Assembly: GCA_002372325.1 (NCBI GenBank)
Contig: DFFT01000179.1
Coordinates: 30,497 to 94,496, forward strand
Direction: 5' to 3'
DNA from: Succinivibrionaceae bacterium UBA3769
GTDB lineage: Bacteria > Pseudomonadota > Gammaproteobacteria > Enterobacterales > Succinivibrionaceae
DNA length: 64,000 nt
Shown here: piece after piece, positions 15,419 to 25,641 of the stretch
Layout of the letters: each line of letters begins with the position of its first letter
Numbering within the stretch: position 1 is the stretch's first letter
The notes under the pieces: generated by a model
Seen by the model: only the letters and a program-made list of their open reading frames with translations
The model's database searches: none
What the model was told of the DNA's origin: nothing
Made by a program: the position numbers and the translations under genes

Positions 15419-16698
15419 AAATTTTCTTCCCTGTCCGGAAAATCTGTTCCGGTGCGCTGTTCTGCCGGCGGCTGGGTCACATAGCCTTCCTGTCCCAGCT
15501 TTCGGATAATCTGATGAAGCTTTTCCGCAAGAAAATCCGCATCCTCCTCCCGGTGCGCGGCGGTGAGGGTGATCCGGAGGCGGGCGGAGCCCCGGGGCAC
15601 TGTGGGCGGCCTGATGCTGCCTAAGAGTATTCCTGCCGCTTTAAGCTCCTCTGATACCCGCATCATGATGCCGGCGTCCCCGATAATGACAGGCTGGATG
15701 GCGGTTTCCGAGCCGGGGCAGCGTTCCGGAAGGAGACTTTTCATGGCGTTCTGGAATCTGCTTACGAGTGCCTTAAGATGACTTCTGAGTTCCGCTCCTT
15801 CGCTTCCCTCAATGATGTCCAGAGCCTTCAGAGCGCCCTGAGCCAGGAAGGCCGGAGCCATGGTGGAATAGATATACTCCCGGGAGGTGTTTACCATAAA
15901 GTCCGTAAAATCACGGGCGCCGGCCGCAAAGGCTCCGGAAAGCCCCAGAGCCTTGCTGAAGGTGCCCATGTAAACGTCAATGTTCTGAAAGCCCGTGCCC
16001 TGATAATCCGGGCTGCCGTGTCCCTGCCGTCCCAGAACCCCGAAGCCGTGGGCATCATCCAGGATCAGGGGCGTCCGATACTGTTCCCGCAGGGACAGGA
16101 GTTTTTTAAGAGGGGCCTGATCCCCGTCCATGCTGAATACTCCCTCGGTGGCAATTACGCCGGGGCCCGGGGCTTTTCGGAGCAGCTTTTCCAGATGGGC
16201 GGCATCATTGTGCCGAAACCGGGAGAGCCTTTTGGCATAAAAGGCCATATCCTGCATGGAGGCATGAGACAGGCGATCCGGAAAAAGTCCTGCATTGAGA
16301 GTCATAAAGGCCTTCATAAGAGCCTGATTGGCGCTGAATCCGGTGCTGAAGAGGAGGACGCCATCTTTTCCGGTAATGGCCCGGAGTCTTTCCATAAGCT
16401 CTTCATGAACGGGACTCAGGCCGGTAACCAGAGGACTGGCTCCGGAACCGGCCCCGTATTTTTCCAGGCCTTCCCGGAGAGCCCGGAGGATTGCGGGATG
16501 AGTTGAGAGTCCCAGATAGTCGTTGGAGGCGAAGTTAAGGAGGGGGCCGGATCCGGTCATGGCAAAGCGGCTACCGGATTTGCCGGGATCCTCCTCGTCC
16601 CAGATTCTGGTTACCACCGGGCATTTCCGTAACAGATCCTGCTTCTCCAGATCCTTAAGGATCTCCCTGGTATTAAAGATGCTATTGATAAGACTCAC
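15415..16698 (-). CDS. bioF: BioF, 8-amino-7-oxononanoate synthase
   Basis: A 427-residue PLP enzyme of the alpha-oxoamine synthase family that condenses pimeloyl-ACP with alanine. Key segments are [13 protein letters not shown], '[16 protein letters not shown]', '[18 protein letters not shown]' and '[15 protein letters not shown]' with the PLP lysine in TFSKA. I chose GTG 16698, which overlaps the bioB stop (GTGA) and has GGAAAA upstream; a GTG at 16722 would add eight residues inside bioB. It is about 40 residues longer than E. coli BioF, mainly at the N-terminus and the end. The C-terminal tail ([19 protein letters not shown]) looks disordered. Confidence 0.92.
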   Translation of the reverse strand: MSLINSIFNTREILKDLEKQDLLRKCPVVTRIWDEEDPGKSGSRFAMTGSGPLLNFASNDYLGLSTHPAILRALREGLEKYGAGSGASPLVTGLSPVHEELMERLRAITGKDGVLLFSTGFSANQALMKAFMTLNAGLFPDRLSHASMQDMAFYAKRLSRFRHNDAAHLEKLLRKAPGPGVIATEGVFSMDGDQAPLKKLLSLREQYRTPLILDDAHGFGVLGRQGHGSPDYQGTGFQNIDVYMGTFSKALGLSGAFAAGARDFTDFMVNTSREYIYSTMAPAFLAQGALKALDIIEGSEGAELRSHLKALVSRFQNAMKSLLPERCPGSETAIQPVIIGDAGIMMRVSEELKAAGILLGSIRPPTVPRGSARLRITLTAAHREEDADFLAEKLHQIIRKLGQEGYVTQPPAEQRTGTDFPDREENL

Positions 16699-17744
16699 AG
16701 ATGTTTTTCCAGACTGTAGCACTTATGATCCGAAAAGCTGTCATGGAGGCTGTCATAGATTTTCCGGCCGTCCTCCTCCGGAGTGCCTTCGGGGCCCTTA
16801 AGGGTGGTTTTTACACCCAGTTTCCGGAGCAGGGCAAAGTCGGCATCTTCCCTGGCATTGGGAGTGGTGAGGAGCCGGCAGCCGTAGAACACGGAGTTGG
16901 CTCCGGCCAGAAAGGCCAGGGCCTGAGCCTCGGCGCTGAGAGATTTTCTTCCGGCGGACATTCTCACATAAGATGCCGGCATGATGATCCGGGCGGTGGC
17001 AATCATTCTGATAAAGTCCAGAGGATCCACGTCCGGCTGGTTTTCCAGGGGGAGACCCTTCACTTTGACCAGAATGTTTATGGGGACAGATTCCGGATGG
17101 GGATCCAGATTGGCCAGGGTTTTCAGGAAGCTGGCCCGGTCATCAGCGGATTCTCCCATGCCCACAATGCCCCCGGAGCAGATTTTAATGCCCGCCTTCC
17201 GGACATATTCCAGAGTTTTCAGGCGATCCGCAAAGGTACGGGTGGTGATGATCTGGCCGTAGTATTCCGGAGAGGTATCCAGATTGTGGTTATAGTAGTC
17301 CAGCCCGGCTTCTTTAAGCTCCCGAGCCTGGTTTTCCGTAAGCATGCCCAGAGTCATGCAGGTTTCCAGCCCCAGCGCTTTAACCATCCTTATCATTTTG
17401 GTGAGATACGCCATATCCCGATCCCGGGGATCCCGCCAGGCTGCTCCCATGCAGAATCGGGTGGCTCCCGCATCCCGGGCCTCCTTGGCCTTTTCCAGCA
17501 CGGTATTGAGATCCAGAAGCCTTTCCGGCTGAAGACCGGTGGGGTTATGAACGCTCTGGGGGCAGTATTTGCAGTCCTCAGGACAGCTGCCGGTTTTAAT
17601 TGAGATAAGAGAGCTTACCTGCACCGTACCCTCCGGAAAGTACTTCCGGTGCGTTTCCTGAGCTCTCATGATGAGCTCCAGAAAAGGAGCGGTCAGTATT
17701 TCCTTTACCTCCCGCTGAGTCCAGTCGTGTCTGATTTCGTCCAT
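16695..17744 (-). CDS. bioB: BioB, biotin synthase (radical SAM)
   Basis: A 349-residue radical SAM enzyme that inserts sulfur into dethiobiotin. The SAM cluster motif [11 protein letters not shown] (residues about 53-63) is intact. '[13 protein letters not shown]' and the near C-terminal '[30 protein letters not shown]', with the conserved Arg and Asn for the [2Fe-2S] site, are present. ATG 17744 matches the E. coli N-terminus in phase. First gene of bioBFC, divergent from bioA across a 154-bp control region with a BirA-like operator. Confidence 0.96.
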   Translation of the reverse strand: MDEIRHDWTQREVKEILTAPFLELIMRAQETHRKYFPEGTVQVSSLISIKTGSCPEDCKYCPQSVHNPTGLQPERLLDLNTVLEKAKEARDAGATRFCMGAAWRDPRDRDMAYLTKMIRMVKALGLETCMTLGMLTENQARELKEAGLDYYNHNLDTSPEYYGQIITTRTFADRLKTLEYVRKAGIKICSGGIVGMGESADDRASFLKTLANLDPHPESVPINILVKVKGLPLENQPDVDPLDFIRMIATARIIMPASYVRMSAGRKSLSAEAQALAFLAGANSVFYGCRLLTTPNAREDADFALLRKLGVKTTLKGPEGTPEEDGRKIYDSLHDSFSDHKCYSLEKHL

Positions 17745-17854
17745 GGGGCCATCCTGCTCTTAATGAAAAAAATTCGGGATTGCAGTTTTTTTTCGGCCTC
17801 GGCAGCCCCGAATAAAGTCGGAATGTATTTTTGAGTTTAATCTTTGGGAGTATA

Positions 17855-17887
17855 CTGTCAACGTATTTTAAATCATTAGGTTTACAG
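17855..17887. promoter_or_regulatory. BirA operator between bioB and bioA
   Basis: Arms CTGTCAACG (17855-17863) and GGTTTACAG (17879-17887) are separated by 15 bp. The right arm matches the BirA half-site GGTTTACAA and the left arm is its complement with two changes. It overlaps a TATACT -10-like element at 17851-17856. Biotin-AMP-bound BirA would repress both divergent units, as in E. coli. Confidence 0.7.
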
Positions 17888-17898
17888 AAGTATAAAAT

Positions 17899-19203
17899 AT
17901 GAACAATGAATTACTGACCTTTGCCAGAAATCATGTCTGGCATCCCTATGATTCCCTTAAGGAGCCTATTCCGGCGCTGGACGTGGTTCGGGCTTCGGGA
18001 ACCACGCTGTATTTAAGCGACGGAAGAGAGCTTACGGACGGCATGTCCGGCTGGTGGTCGGTCTGCCACGGCTACGGCCACCCCGTCATTATTTCCGAAA
18101 TGGAGAAGCAGCTTCGCAGAATGTCTCATGTAATGTTTGCCGGACTTATTCACGAGCCGGCGGCTGAGGTGGCGCGGAGGCTGTCCGCTATGACTCCCCC
18201 GGATCTAAACGACGTATTTTTTGCGGATTCCGGTTCCGTGGCGGTGGAGATTGCTCTCAAAATGGCCGTGCAGTATCAGGAAAGCCGGATGCCTTCCCGG
18301 AAGAGATTTCTGACTGTGCGGGGCGGCTATCACGGAGATACCCTGGGCGCCATGTCCGTTACGGATCCCGGGAACGGTTTTGCCGGCTCCTTAGGCCGGT
18401 ATATTCCGGAGCAGATCTTTATTTCCCGGCCCGGCATTCCCTTCGGGGCCCCGTGGGATGCCGGAGTCATGGATGAGCTTCATGAGGCTCTGGAACGCTA
18501 TCAGGACGAGATTGCCGGATTTATTCTGGAACCCGTGATGCAGGGAGCCGGCGGCATGTATTTCTACCATCCGGAATATCTCCGCGCAGCCCGGAAGCTT
18601 ACCCGGGACTATGACGTGATTTTTATCTGCGATGAAATTGCCACCGGCTTCGGACGCACCGGTGAAATGTTTGCCTGTGATTATGCCGGGATCTCTCCGG
18701 ATATCATGACTCTGGGGAAGGGGCTTACGGGGGGCATGATTTCATTAAGCGCCGTTCTTACCGGAGACAAAATCCGGGATGGGGTGCACCGATCCTCGGC
18801 CCGGGCCCTTATGCACGGCCCCACCTTTATGGCGAACCCCCTGGCCGTCAGCGCGGCTCTGGGGAGCCTCAAGGCCCTGGAAAGCTACGACTGGAGAACC
18901 CGGGTGCATCATATTGAGGAGATCCTGAAACGGGAGCTTGCTCCCCTTTCCGAGTCTCCTCTGGTACGGGAGACCCGGGTGCTGGGGGCTGTGGGAGCAG
19001 TGGAAATGCGGCAGCCGGTGCATACCGCGGCGATGCAGGCATTTCTGACGGGAGAAGGAGTCTGGCTGCGTCCCTTCGGTAACATTGTTTACATTTATCC
19101 GCCCTTCGTGATTACGGATGAGGATCTTCTCCGCTGCGTCCGGAGCGCAGAAAAGCTTATTCGCGGCATGGAAAAGGGCGTTATCCGGGGCTTTCGGGAA
19201 TAA
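17899..19203 (+). CDS. bioA: BioA, DAPA aminotransferase
   Basis: A 434-residue class III aminotransferase that uses SAM as amino donor to make 7,8-diaminopelargonate. Characteristic stretches are 'HVWHPYDSLKEPIPALDV' at the N-terminus, 'DGMSGWWSVCHGYGHP', 'VFFADSGSVAVEIALKMAVQY', 'FICDEIATGFGRTGEMFAC' and 'DIMTLGKGLTGGMISLSAVL' with the PLP lysine. Divergent from bioB, as in E. coli. ATG 17899 lies 12 bp after the BirA-like site. Confidence 0.95.
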   Translation: MNNELLTFARNHVWHPYDSLKEPIPALDVVRASGTTLYLSDGRELTDGMSGWWSVCHGYGHPVIISEMEKQLRRMSHVMFAGLIHEPAAEVARRLSAMTPPDLNDVFFADSGSVAVEIALKMAVQYQESRMPSRKRFLTVRGGYHGDTLGAMSVTDPGNGFAGSLGRYIPEQIFISRPGIPFGAPWDAGVMDELHEALERYQDEIAGFILEPVMQGAGGMYFYHPEYLRAARKLTRDYDVIFICDEIATGFGRTGEMFACDYAGISPDIMTLGKGLTGGMISLSAVLTGDKIRDGVHRSSARALMHGPTFMANPLAVSAALGSLKALESYDWRTRVHHIEEILKRELAPLSESPLVRETRVLGAVGAVEMRQPVHTAAMQAFLTGEGVWLRPFGNIVYIYPPFVITDEDLLRCVRSAEKLIRGMEKGVIRGFRE

Positions 19204-19243
19204 CCGAGGGGCAGAGCGTGACAGGGGCGGAGTTTAGCCCGTC

Positions 19244-20035
19244 CTACTTGCACTCCTTCCCGGCCACCAGATTGGTGATCTCGCGGTTATTGATAATGCC
19301 GTGCCACTTCATCTTGTCCAGCATGGATATCAGGTGCCGGGAGCTTTTGCCCTTGCAGGCTTCCCGGTACATCTGCTCCAGATAGCCGTCCAAAACCTCC
19401 GCGGAATTCCTTTTGTCCTCCCCGGGGGGCGGGGTGTACTGCACGTAGAAATGGATCTCCGAACCGGGGCCGATGGCCGCCCGTTCCAGCACCAGATTGG
19501 GCGCCAGCCGGCGGGGGAGATTCTTTTCCAGAAGCGGGCGGTAGACCCGGTTCAGAAAGTCCTCGTCATAATAGCCCTGCTTTTTCTGCTTCACCATGGC
19601 CTTGGTGGTGTTGAAGCTGTTGCCGCTGTTTTCTTTGCAGAAGCCGTTATTTATAAGGTGCCGGGAGATCTCCTGTCCGGAGCTGTCAAGATAGACTAGG
19701 CTGAGATAGCTTTGCTTGTTGACGTAGCGGGAAAACTGGCCGGAGATCCGGGAGCCCTGACAGAAAAATCCGGTCAGAAATTCGGAGCTGGCGGAGGCGA
19801 AATTTTCTGCGCTGTCCTTTTGTTCCCTGAGGTTCAGGCTGTTTTTCTTAACGGTTACCTGAATGCCCTTGCCGTCGGGCAGGGGAGATACCCTGGTTTC
19901 GTTATCCGGATCCTGAGGAAGCAGCTTGGTGAGATCCTTCATGAGGGTTTCCCGATCCTCTGCCGGGGAGCATCCGGTCAGCATCATGACAGCAATTCCG
20001 GTAATAGTCAGATATATCTGCAGTTTTTTAAGCAT
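19244..20035 (-). CDS. Lipoprotein of unknown function
   Basis: A 263-residue lipoprotein. The start at ATG 20035 follows GGAGGG and gives MLKKLQIYLTITGIAVMMLTGC, a clean signal with lipobox MLTGC; an upstream Met at 20071 would add a basic 12-residue tail. The mature protein is soluble and charged, with a central 'KAMVKQKKQGYYDEDFLNRVYRPLLEKNLP' region and C-terminal 'SAEVLDGYLEQMYREACKGKSSRHL'. Three Cys lie in the mature part, one in 'GFFCQGSRISG' and one in 'NNGFCKEN'. No family recognised. It converges with bioA. Confidence 0.65.
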   Translation of the reverse strand: MLKKLQIYLTITGIAVMMLTGCSPAEDRETLMKDLTKLLPQDPDNETRVSPLPDGKGIQVTVKKNSLNLREQKDSAENFASASSEFLTGFFCQGSRISGQFSRYVNKQSYLSLVYLDSSGQEISRHLINNGFCKENSGNSFNTTKAMVKQKKQGYYDEDFLNRVYRPLLEKNLPRRLAPNLVLERAAIGPGSEIHFYVQYTPPPGEDKRNSAEVLDGYLEQMYREACKGKSSRHLISMLDKMKWHGIINNREITNLVAGKECK

Positions 20036-20134
20036 GCCGTTATCCCTCCTCCGACGTCTGATGGAATTCATCTTAGCACATTCCGTTCTTCGGGATTTTG
20101 ACTTAGGCTGAGTCTTCCGGAAAAATCTCGCCGC

Positions 20135-20166
20135 AAAAAAACGCGGCCCTGAGAGGAGAGCCGCGC
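20135..20166 (-). terminator. Terminator after proS
   Basis: On the minus strand the arms CGCGGC and GCCGCG (genomic 20142-20147 and 20160-20165) are followed by seven Ts (A run 20135-20141), 28 bp past the proS stop. Confidence 0.75.
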
Positions 20167-20193
20167 TTCAATCAGTTTAGCGAAATTACGGAG

Positions 20194-21915
20194 TTATTTT
20201 CCGATCTTTTCCCGGAGGAGGTTCCGGATATCGGTCAGAGGCACCTTGGTCTTGGCGAGATCCTTTCTGGCTTCGTATTCCACCGCGCCTTCCTGCAGGG
20301 TCTTGTCTCCGATGATAACAATGTGCGGAATGCCCAGAAGCTCCATATCCGCAAATTTAACCCCCGGTCTTTCGTTACGGTCATCCAGAAGAACCTCGGC
20401 GCCGGCCTGGATGAGATCCTCGTAGAGTTTGTCCGCAGTTTCTGTTACCTGTGCGCTCTTGCCGTAGTTCAGCGGAATCAGCGCCACCTGGAACGGAGCC
20501 AGAGCATCCGGCCAGATAATGCCCCGGTCATCGTGATTCTGTTCGATGGCGGCGGCGATTACCCGGGTAACGCCGATGCCGTAGCAGCCCATTTCCATGG
20601 GGATGTTCTTGCCGTTTTCATCGAGCACGGTGGCCCCCATGGCCGCGGAATACTTGGTGCCCAGTTCAAATACCTGGCCTACCTCAATGCCGTGCTTGAG
20701 GATCACGGTGCCCTTGCCGTCCGGGCTGGGATCTCCGGCCACGATGTTGCGGAGATCCTGCACCTCGAATTCCGGAATATCCCGTACCAGGTTGGCCCCG
20801 GTGTAGTGGAAGCCGGTTTCATTGGCTCCGGTGCAGAAATCGGACATTACGGAGGCTGCCCGATCCACAATGATGCGTCCCTTGAAGCCCACCGGCCCCA
20901 GAGAGCCCGGAAGAGCACCCAGAGTTTCCTGAATTTCCTTTTCGGAGGCGAAGGTCAGCGGCGCGGAAATGCCGGGGATCTTTTCTGCCTTGACCTCGTT
21001 AAGCTCATGATCGCCCCGCAGCACCAGCATTACCAGACAGTCCTGGCCCTCCGGAGTTTCCCCGTGCACCACCAGAGTCTTGGCTACCGTGCTGACATCC
21101 CGCTTCAGGAAGGCTGCCACCTCCTCCACGGTATGAGCATCAGGAGTGGCCACCTTGGTCAGGCTTTCCGCCGGGGCCTTTCTTTCTTCTGCCGGCATGG
21201 GAGCCTCCGCCATTTCGATGTTGGCGGCATAGTCTGACTCATTGGAGAACACAATTATGTCCTCGCCGGCATCGGCCAGCACCTGGAATTCATGGGAATG
21301 ATTGCCGCCGATGGAACCGGTATCGGCTTCAACCGGCCGGAAGAACAGTCCCATTCTGGTGAAGATGCGGTTATAGGTGTCGTACATCAGCTGGTAGGTT
21401 TCATGGAGACTTTCCAGATTGGTGTGGAAGGAATAGGCATCCTTCATGACGAATTCCCGGCCCCGCATGACTCCGAAGCGGGGACGCACCTCGTCCCGGA
21501 ACTTGGTCTGGATCTGATACAGGTTCAGGGGCAGCTGCTTATAGCTTTTAACTTCATAGGAGGCCAGCCAGGTTACCACTTCCTCGTGGGTGGGGCCAAG
21601 CACAAAGCTGTTTTCCTTTCTGTCCCGGAAGCGGCAGAGCTCGGGGCCGTACTTTTCCCATCTGCCGGATTCCTGCCAGAGCTCCGCCGGCTGCACTACC
21701 GGCATATTTATTTCCAGAGCTCCGGATTTGTCCATTTCCTCGCGGATAATGTTTTCCGCTTTGTTCAATACTCTAAGTCCGGCGGGAAGCCATACGTAGA
21801 GACCGGAGGCCAGCTGCCGGATGAGACCGGCGCGGAGCATAAGCTGATGACTGGCAACAGAGGCTTCGGCGGGAACCTCTTTCAGGGTTGATATGAGAAA
21901 TTTACTGGTGCGCAT
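20194..21915 (-). CDS. proS: ProS, prolyl-tRNA synthetase (bacterial type)
   Basis: A 573-residue class II aminoacyl-tRNA synthetase. The N-terminus '[46 protein letters not shown]' is that of bacterial ProRS. Motif 2 ([33 protein letters not shown], key residues F-R-D-E-R-P-R-F-G-R-F-M-D) and motif 3 ([13 protein letters not shown]) are intact. The YbaK/INS editing domain lies between them at about 225-390. Length is as in E. coli (572). It is transcribed alone. Confidence 0.97.
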   Translation of the reverse strand: MRTSKFLISTLKEVPAEASVASHQLMLRAGLIRQLASGLYVWLPAGLRVLNKAENIIREEMDKSGALEINMPVVQPAELWQESGRWEKYGPELCRFRDRKENSFVLGPTHEEVVTWLASYEVKSYKQLPLNLYQIQTKFRDEVRPRFGVMRGREFVMKDAYSFHTNLESLHETYQLMYDTYNRIFTRMGLFFRPVEADTGSIGGNHSHEFQVLADAGEDIIVFSNESDYAANIEMAEAPMPAEERKAPAESLTKVATPDAHTVEEVAAFLKRDVSTVAKTLVVHGETPEGQDCLVMLVLRGDHELNEVKAEKIPGISAPLTFASEKEIQETLGALPGSLGPVGFKGRIIVDRAASVMSDFCTGANETGFHYTGANLVRDIPEFEVQDLRNIVAGDPSPDGKGTVILKHGIEVGQVFELGTKYSAAMGATVLDENGKNIPMEMGCYGIGVTRVIAAAIEQNHDDRGIIWPDALAPFQVALIPLNYGKSAQVTETADKLYEDLIQAGAEVLLDDRNERPGVKFADMELLGIPHIVIIGDKTLQEGAVEYEARKDLAKTKVPLTDIRNLLREKIGK

Positions 21916-22164
21916 GTTTAGCCTTTAGATTAATCCCTGTGACACAGGTAGAAAAAACTGTCCGCTATTTTAGCAAAAACGGAGCCTTTTGGAGAGCCTG
22001 AATACGCGCCGGAAAAAATGCTGTTTTCGGGGAAAATACCGGTACGGGAAGGCCAAATAACGAATTTGCCGGCCTAAGAAAGCCTATTCATGTTAAAATC
22101 ATGCTATTCCGGCAGGAACGCCGGATATCTGTTGCAAAACCGTTCTTTCAGGGGGAATTCCGGA

Positions 22165-22380
22165 GTGGTACTTTTTCTTTATACGTTTGCGGCGTTTGCG
22201 CTGTTTTTTCTTCTGGCCGGTGTGGGCTACATCATTCAGCACAAGATGATTCACGGTTCCTGCGGCGGTCTCGCAAATGCCGGTATCGAAAAGGCCTGTT
22301 CCTGCGAAAAGCCCTGCTTTAAAAGAAGAGTGGTAACCAAAATCAAAAGCCTGGCCGGAAAAGACCCCGGGCAGAGCTGA
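22165..22380 (+). CDS. nqrM: NqrM-like Na+-NQR maturation protein
   Basis: A short protein of 71 residues with one N-terminal membrane helix (FLYTFAAFALFFLLAGVGYI). The NqrM/DUF539 signature follows: HGSCGGLANAGIEKACSCEKPC with four conserved Cys. NqrM is needed to insert iron into the Na+-translocating NADH:quinone reductase. I chose GTG 22165 because AGGGGG lies 9 nt upstream and the membrane helix begins there; an ATG at 22090 would add 25 non-conserved residues. The next gene is apbE, which flavinylates NqrB and NqrC, so context agrees. The nqrABCDEF genes themselves are not in the window. Confidence 0.85.
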   Translation: MVLFLYTFAAFALFFLLAGVGYIIQHKMIHGSCGGLANAGIEKACSCEKPCFKRRVVTKIKSLAGKDPGQS

Positions 22381-22481
22381 TGCCATTTGCTTTTCCGGCG
22401 CGGCCGGATCTCCCGGAAAACTTTATCCCGATACCGGTTTTCTTATTTTTCACTGACAGCTTGATGCAGGATCTTTAACCT

Positions 22482-23552
22482 TTGATGAAAAAAATAGCGC
22501 TATCCCTTTTAACTGTTTCCCTTCTGGCCGGATTCTGCGCCGGCCTTGCGGGGTGCGACATCGGCACCTCTTCCCGCAGCGAGATCAAAATCGGCGGAAA
22601 GACCATGGGCACCTTCTACAATATCACTGTTATCGGGGATTATCCCGGCGGACAGGATCAGCTCCGGCACGAAGCCGAGGAGGTGCTGGACAGCATAAAC
22701 AAGGAGATTTCCTTTTTTGACCGGAACAGCGAGCTTTCTCGTTTCAATCAGCACAGATCCACGGAGCCCTTCAAGGTATCTCAGGACGTGGCGGACGTGG
22801 TTATCGCCAGTATCCGGGCCGGGCAGGAATTGCATGGCGCGGTGGATGTCACCGTAGGCCCCTTGGTGAATCTCTGGGGCTTCGGACATGTAAAGCCCGA
22901 AACTCTGCCTCCCGTTCCCGATGATAATGCCATTAATGCGGCCCGGAAGCGTGTCGGTCTGGACAAGCTGCATGTGATTGTGGGTTACAATTCAGCGCAG
23001 CTTAAAAAGGATAATCCCCAGCTGGAGGTGGATCTCTCCACGGTAGGCGAAGGCTTCGGAGCGGACAAGCTGGCGGAGCTCATGGATCGCCGGGGCATTC
23101 AGAACTACATGGTTTCGGTGGCCGGCGCTATCCGCACCAAGGGGCTTAACAGCCGGGGCAAGGACTGGGTGGTGGCTATCGAGCATCCGACCACAGAACA
23201 GGCGGTGGGACAGCGGCTGGAGATCCCGGTTTGCACCAGAGGACAGGCCATTTCCACCTCTGGAAGCTACCGCAACTATAAAATTGATGAAAAAACCGGC
23301 GCGAGGCTCAGTCATATCATCGATCCGGCCACCGGAAAACCCATTACCCATCATACGGTTTCGATTACCGTGGTGGGCCCTACGGCACTTTGGACAGATG
23401 CCATTGATACCGGACTTATGGTTATGGGATCCGATGAGGCGCTCCGCTATGCCAATGAAAGAAGCATGGCCATCTACACCATTGTGAAGGAAGGCAATGA
23501 GTTCAAGTCGCACTACAGCAAGGCCATGCAGCAATATCTGGTCTGCGATTAG
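22482..23552 (+). CDS. apbE: ApbE, FAD:protein FMN transferase (lipoprotein)
   Basis: A 356-residue periplasmic lipoprotein (signal peptide with lipobox GLAGC, Cys at about residue 25). It transfers FMN to threonines of NqrB, NqrC or RnfG. Conserved parts: 'GKTMGTFYNITV', 'EVLDSINKEISFFDRNSELSRFN', 'VDVTVGPLVNLWGFG', 'HIIDPATGKPI', and 'TVVGPTALWTDAIDTGLMVMG' with the metal-binding Asp. Unusual: the usual GGE-I flavin loop reads VAGAIRTKG here (Glu replaced by Ala), and the preceding 'GEGFGADKL' replaces the usual KG-A-D. Activity should not be assumed. It follows nqrM by 101 bp and is closed by a terminator. Confidence 0.9.
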   Translation: MMKKIALSLLTVSLLAGFCAGLAGCDIGTSSRSEIKIGGKTMGTFYNITVIGDYPGGQDQLRHEAEEVLDSINKEISFFDRNSELSRFNQHRSTEPFKVSQDVADVVIASIRAGQELHGAVDVTVGPLVNLWGFGHVKPETLPPVPDDNAINAARKRVGLDKLHVIVGYNSAQLKKDNPQLEVDLSTVGEGFGADKLAELMDRRGIQNYMVSVAGAIRTKGLNSRGKDWVVAIEHPTTEQAVGQRLEIPVCTRGQAISTSGSYRNYKIDEKTGARLSHIIDPATGKPITHHTVSITVVGPTALWTDAIDTGLMVMGSDEALRYANERSMAIYTIVKEGNEFKSHYSKAMQQYLVCD

Positions 23553-23579
23553 GATTTTCTGAAAGACATCAGGATACAG

Positions 23580-23612
23580 AGGGAGCTTTTTAAAAGGGCT
23601 CCCTTATTTTTT
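23580..23612 (+). terminator. Terminator after apbE
   Basis: GGGAGC (23581-23586) pairs with GCTCCC (23598-23603), followed by TTATTTTTT. It ends the nqrM-apbE unit. Confidence 0.65.
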
Positions 23613-23643
23613 CGGGGGCTTTTCCGAGCAGGCGTTCCCGCTC

Positions 23644-25557
23644 TTAATCTGTGATCTCCTGAAGATAAAACTCGCCGTAAACATACAGTATGGCGTATTT
23701 GTGAAGATGCGGGATTTCCTTAAGGTGATCATCCGTGACATAAAAATCAAGCTGTGTCCGGGCTTCCTGAAACAGCTTGTCTCTCACGGATATTTTTGTC
23801 TTTCTGGCGGCCCGGGAATTCCTTTTGTATTTGAACTCGATAACGTAGCTCGGCCCATCAGGATCGGTATTTTCAGCTACCAGATCCGCACGGCCCTTTT
23901 TGGTGTCTGCCACCATCACAGGCGCGCTGCCGGAAGCTTCTTCGGAATTCTGATTCATTGTTGAATCAGCCAGAGCGCCGTCAGCTAATACCGGGATGCC
24001 GTTATGCCGGACATAATATTCTCTGGTCAGAATAAAGGAATTGTCAGGATTCCACTTCATAGCAAGATAAACTGCCAGCGCGAGCTGATATTCGGCTTCT
24101 GCGGCAATATCGGTCTGAACAAATGATGATGCCACTGATTTCAGGAGGCTGACAATCTGAGTGAGATTATTTGTTCGGGCCGCTTCGGAAAGCTGCACCT
24201 GACCTTCAATACTGTCAGCGGGAATCTTCATCTCCGCCAGAGAATACCGCTCAAAAAGTCGTTTGAAATACTCATTGGCAATTTTGACAAAGGTGCCGTT
24301 CATCGGTTTTCCGAAATAGCATTCTGTTTCTGCCGGAGACATCAGGGTCAGAAATCCGAGATGATAAAGAAGCGAGATGCCCTGATATTTGCTGAGACCG
24401 GCTTTGGGGGAAGCGAGTTTTATGGTTACCGGTAAAACGCATGACACCGGAGCTCCTTTTCTTAATGAGCTCAACAGGGCCTCCCTGTCCTCCCGTTTCA
24501 TCAAATTCAGATAACCCGTGAGCTTGGTATAATCAACATCATTGGCAGAAGAAATTTCCAGAACCGGAATATTTGCGTAATCGTTTTTAAGTGTTCTGAT
24601 AAAATCAAGACATAGCGCTGAATTATATACCGGCTCCTGGCAGGTTTTTGCAAAACGGTAGCCGTCATATCTGTCCTTCATGACCTTTTTAAGCTCTTCA
24701 TAAGAAAAATGGCATTTCCGGCGGTCAACGGTTTCCCGGAGCAGGGTAATAACTTCATCATCGGTAAATCCCGCCAGGCTGCTAAGCTCAGGACGATCGG
24801 AAAGCTTTGCCGATACAAATCCCGACACTGCCGTATCCATGGTAATCGGGAGGACTCCCGTTATAAAGATCCGCTGAATGACTTTTCTTTGATTAAAGTT
24901 GCGGAGGATATTATAAAACGCTCCGATTTCTCCGTCTTTTCTAGATATGTCGGCAAACATTTTTAAGTTGCGGCTTAAAATATCATTGGTGAAATTATCA
25001 TATTCATCAATAATGATCATTAATTTTAATAAATTTTTACTGGGGATGAATCCGGTTAAGAAATGTGTGATTATTTTTGCCGGAGAATTAAAAGCGGTTC
25101 TGTCATTATAAAAGGTGATAACGGCATTTACAGAGTTTCGGATATCAGCGGATTGCAATTCCGGAATAATTAACTCCGGGTATGCGGTATAAAAATCTGC
25201 AATTCCGGCAACGATCTGTTCCATGAAAGAATTGATGGCATCCGTTACGCTGTCCAGCGTTCTGATACCGGAAAAGTCAAATTTCAGCACATGATAGGAA
25301 TTCTTAAGCTCTGTAGGATGATCGGCAATCCAGGTTCCTTTGAAGAGCTTGTCTGCCACAGGCTGACTTGCCTTGTCATAGTAATAGCTGAGGATCTCGG
25401 TGAACATGGTTTTGCCAAACCGGCGGGGTCTCAGCAGCAAGGCAACATAGGTGTCCAGATCCTCGTATTCCTTAATGAATCTGGTTTTATCAATATACGC
25501 AAGATTTCTGTTTCTGATGAGTTCAAAATCGGAGACGGAATCAGGAATATTTTTCAT
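23644..25557 (-). CDS. AAA-ATPase / PD-(D/E)XK nuclease-like protein
   Basis: A 637-residue protein of the AAA-ATPase_like plus PDDEXK_9 type (the family often labelled DUF1703). The N-terminus 'MKNIPDSVSDFELIRNRNLAYIDKT' and the Walker A RPRRFGKT (K at about 49) are typical, as is the Walker B-like 'LMIIIDEYDNF'. A C-terminal nuclease motif is visible: 'GRADLVAEN' ... 'SYVIEFKYKRN' (D, E-x-K). The start at 25557 has GAAGG 8 nt upstream. The family is widespread and multicopy in gut anaerobes; its role is unproven, with defence or mobile-element links proposed. The gene looks richer in A+T than its neighbours, which suggests recent acquisition. Confidence 0.9.
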   Translation of the reverse strand: MKNIPDSVSDFELIRNRNLAYIDKTRFIKEYEDLDTYVALLLRPRRFGKTMFTEILSYYYDKASQPVADKLFKGTWIADHPTELKNSYHVLKFDFSGIRTLDSVTDAINSFMEQIVAGIADFYTAYPELIIPELQSADIRNSVNAVITFYNDRTAFNSPAKIITHFLTGFIPSKNLLKLMIIIDEYDNFTNDILSRNLKMFADISRKDGEIGAFYNILRNFNQRKVIQRIFITGVLPITMDTAVSGFVSAKLSDRPELSSLAGFTDDEVITLLRETVDRRKCHFSYEELKKVMKDRYDGYRFAKTCQEPVYNSALCLDFIRTLKNDYANIPVLEISSANDVDYTKLTGYLNLMKREDREALLSSLRKGAPVSCVLPVTIKLASPKAGLSKYQGISLLYHLGFLTLMSPAETECYFGKPMNGTFVKIANEYFKRLFERYSLAEMKIPADSIEGQVQLSEAARTNNLTQIVSLLKSVASSFVQTDIAAEAEYQLALAVYLAMKWNPDNSFILTREYYVRHNGIPVLADGALADSTMNQNSEEASGSAPVMVADTKKGRADLVAENTDPDGPSYVIEFKYKRNSRAARKTKISVRDKLFQEARTQLDFYVTDDHLKEIPHLHKYAILYVYGEFYLQEITD

Positions 25558-25641
25558 TGAGAACCTTCGGGCAAACTGGCTTTTCCGCATCCTGAAGGAG
25601 TGATGCGCTTAACTTAAGGCGAAGACGGAGGCATATAAAAA

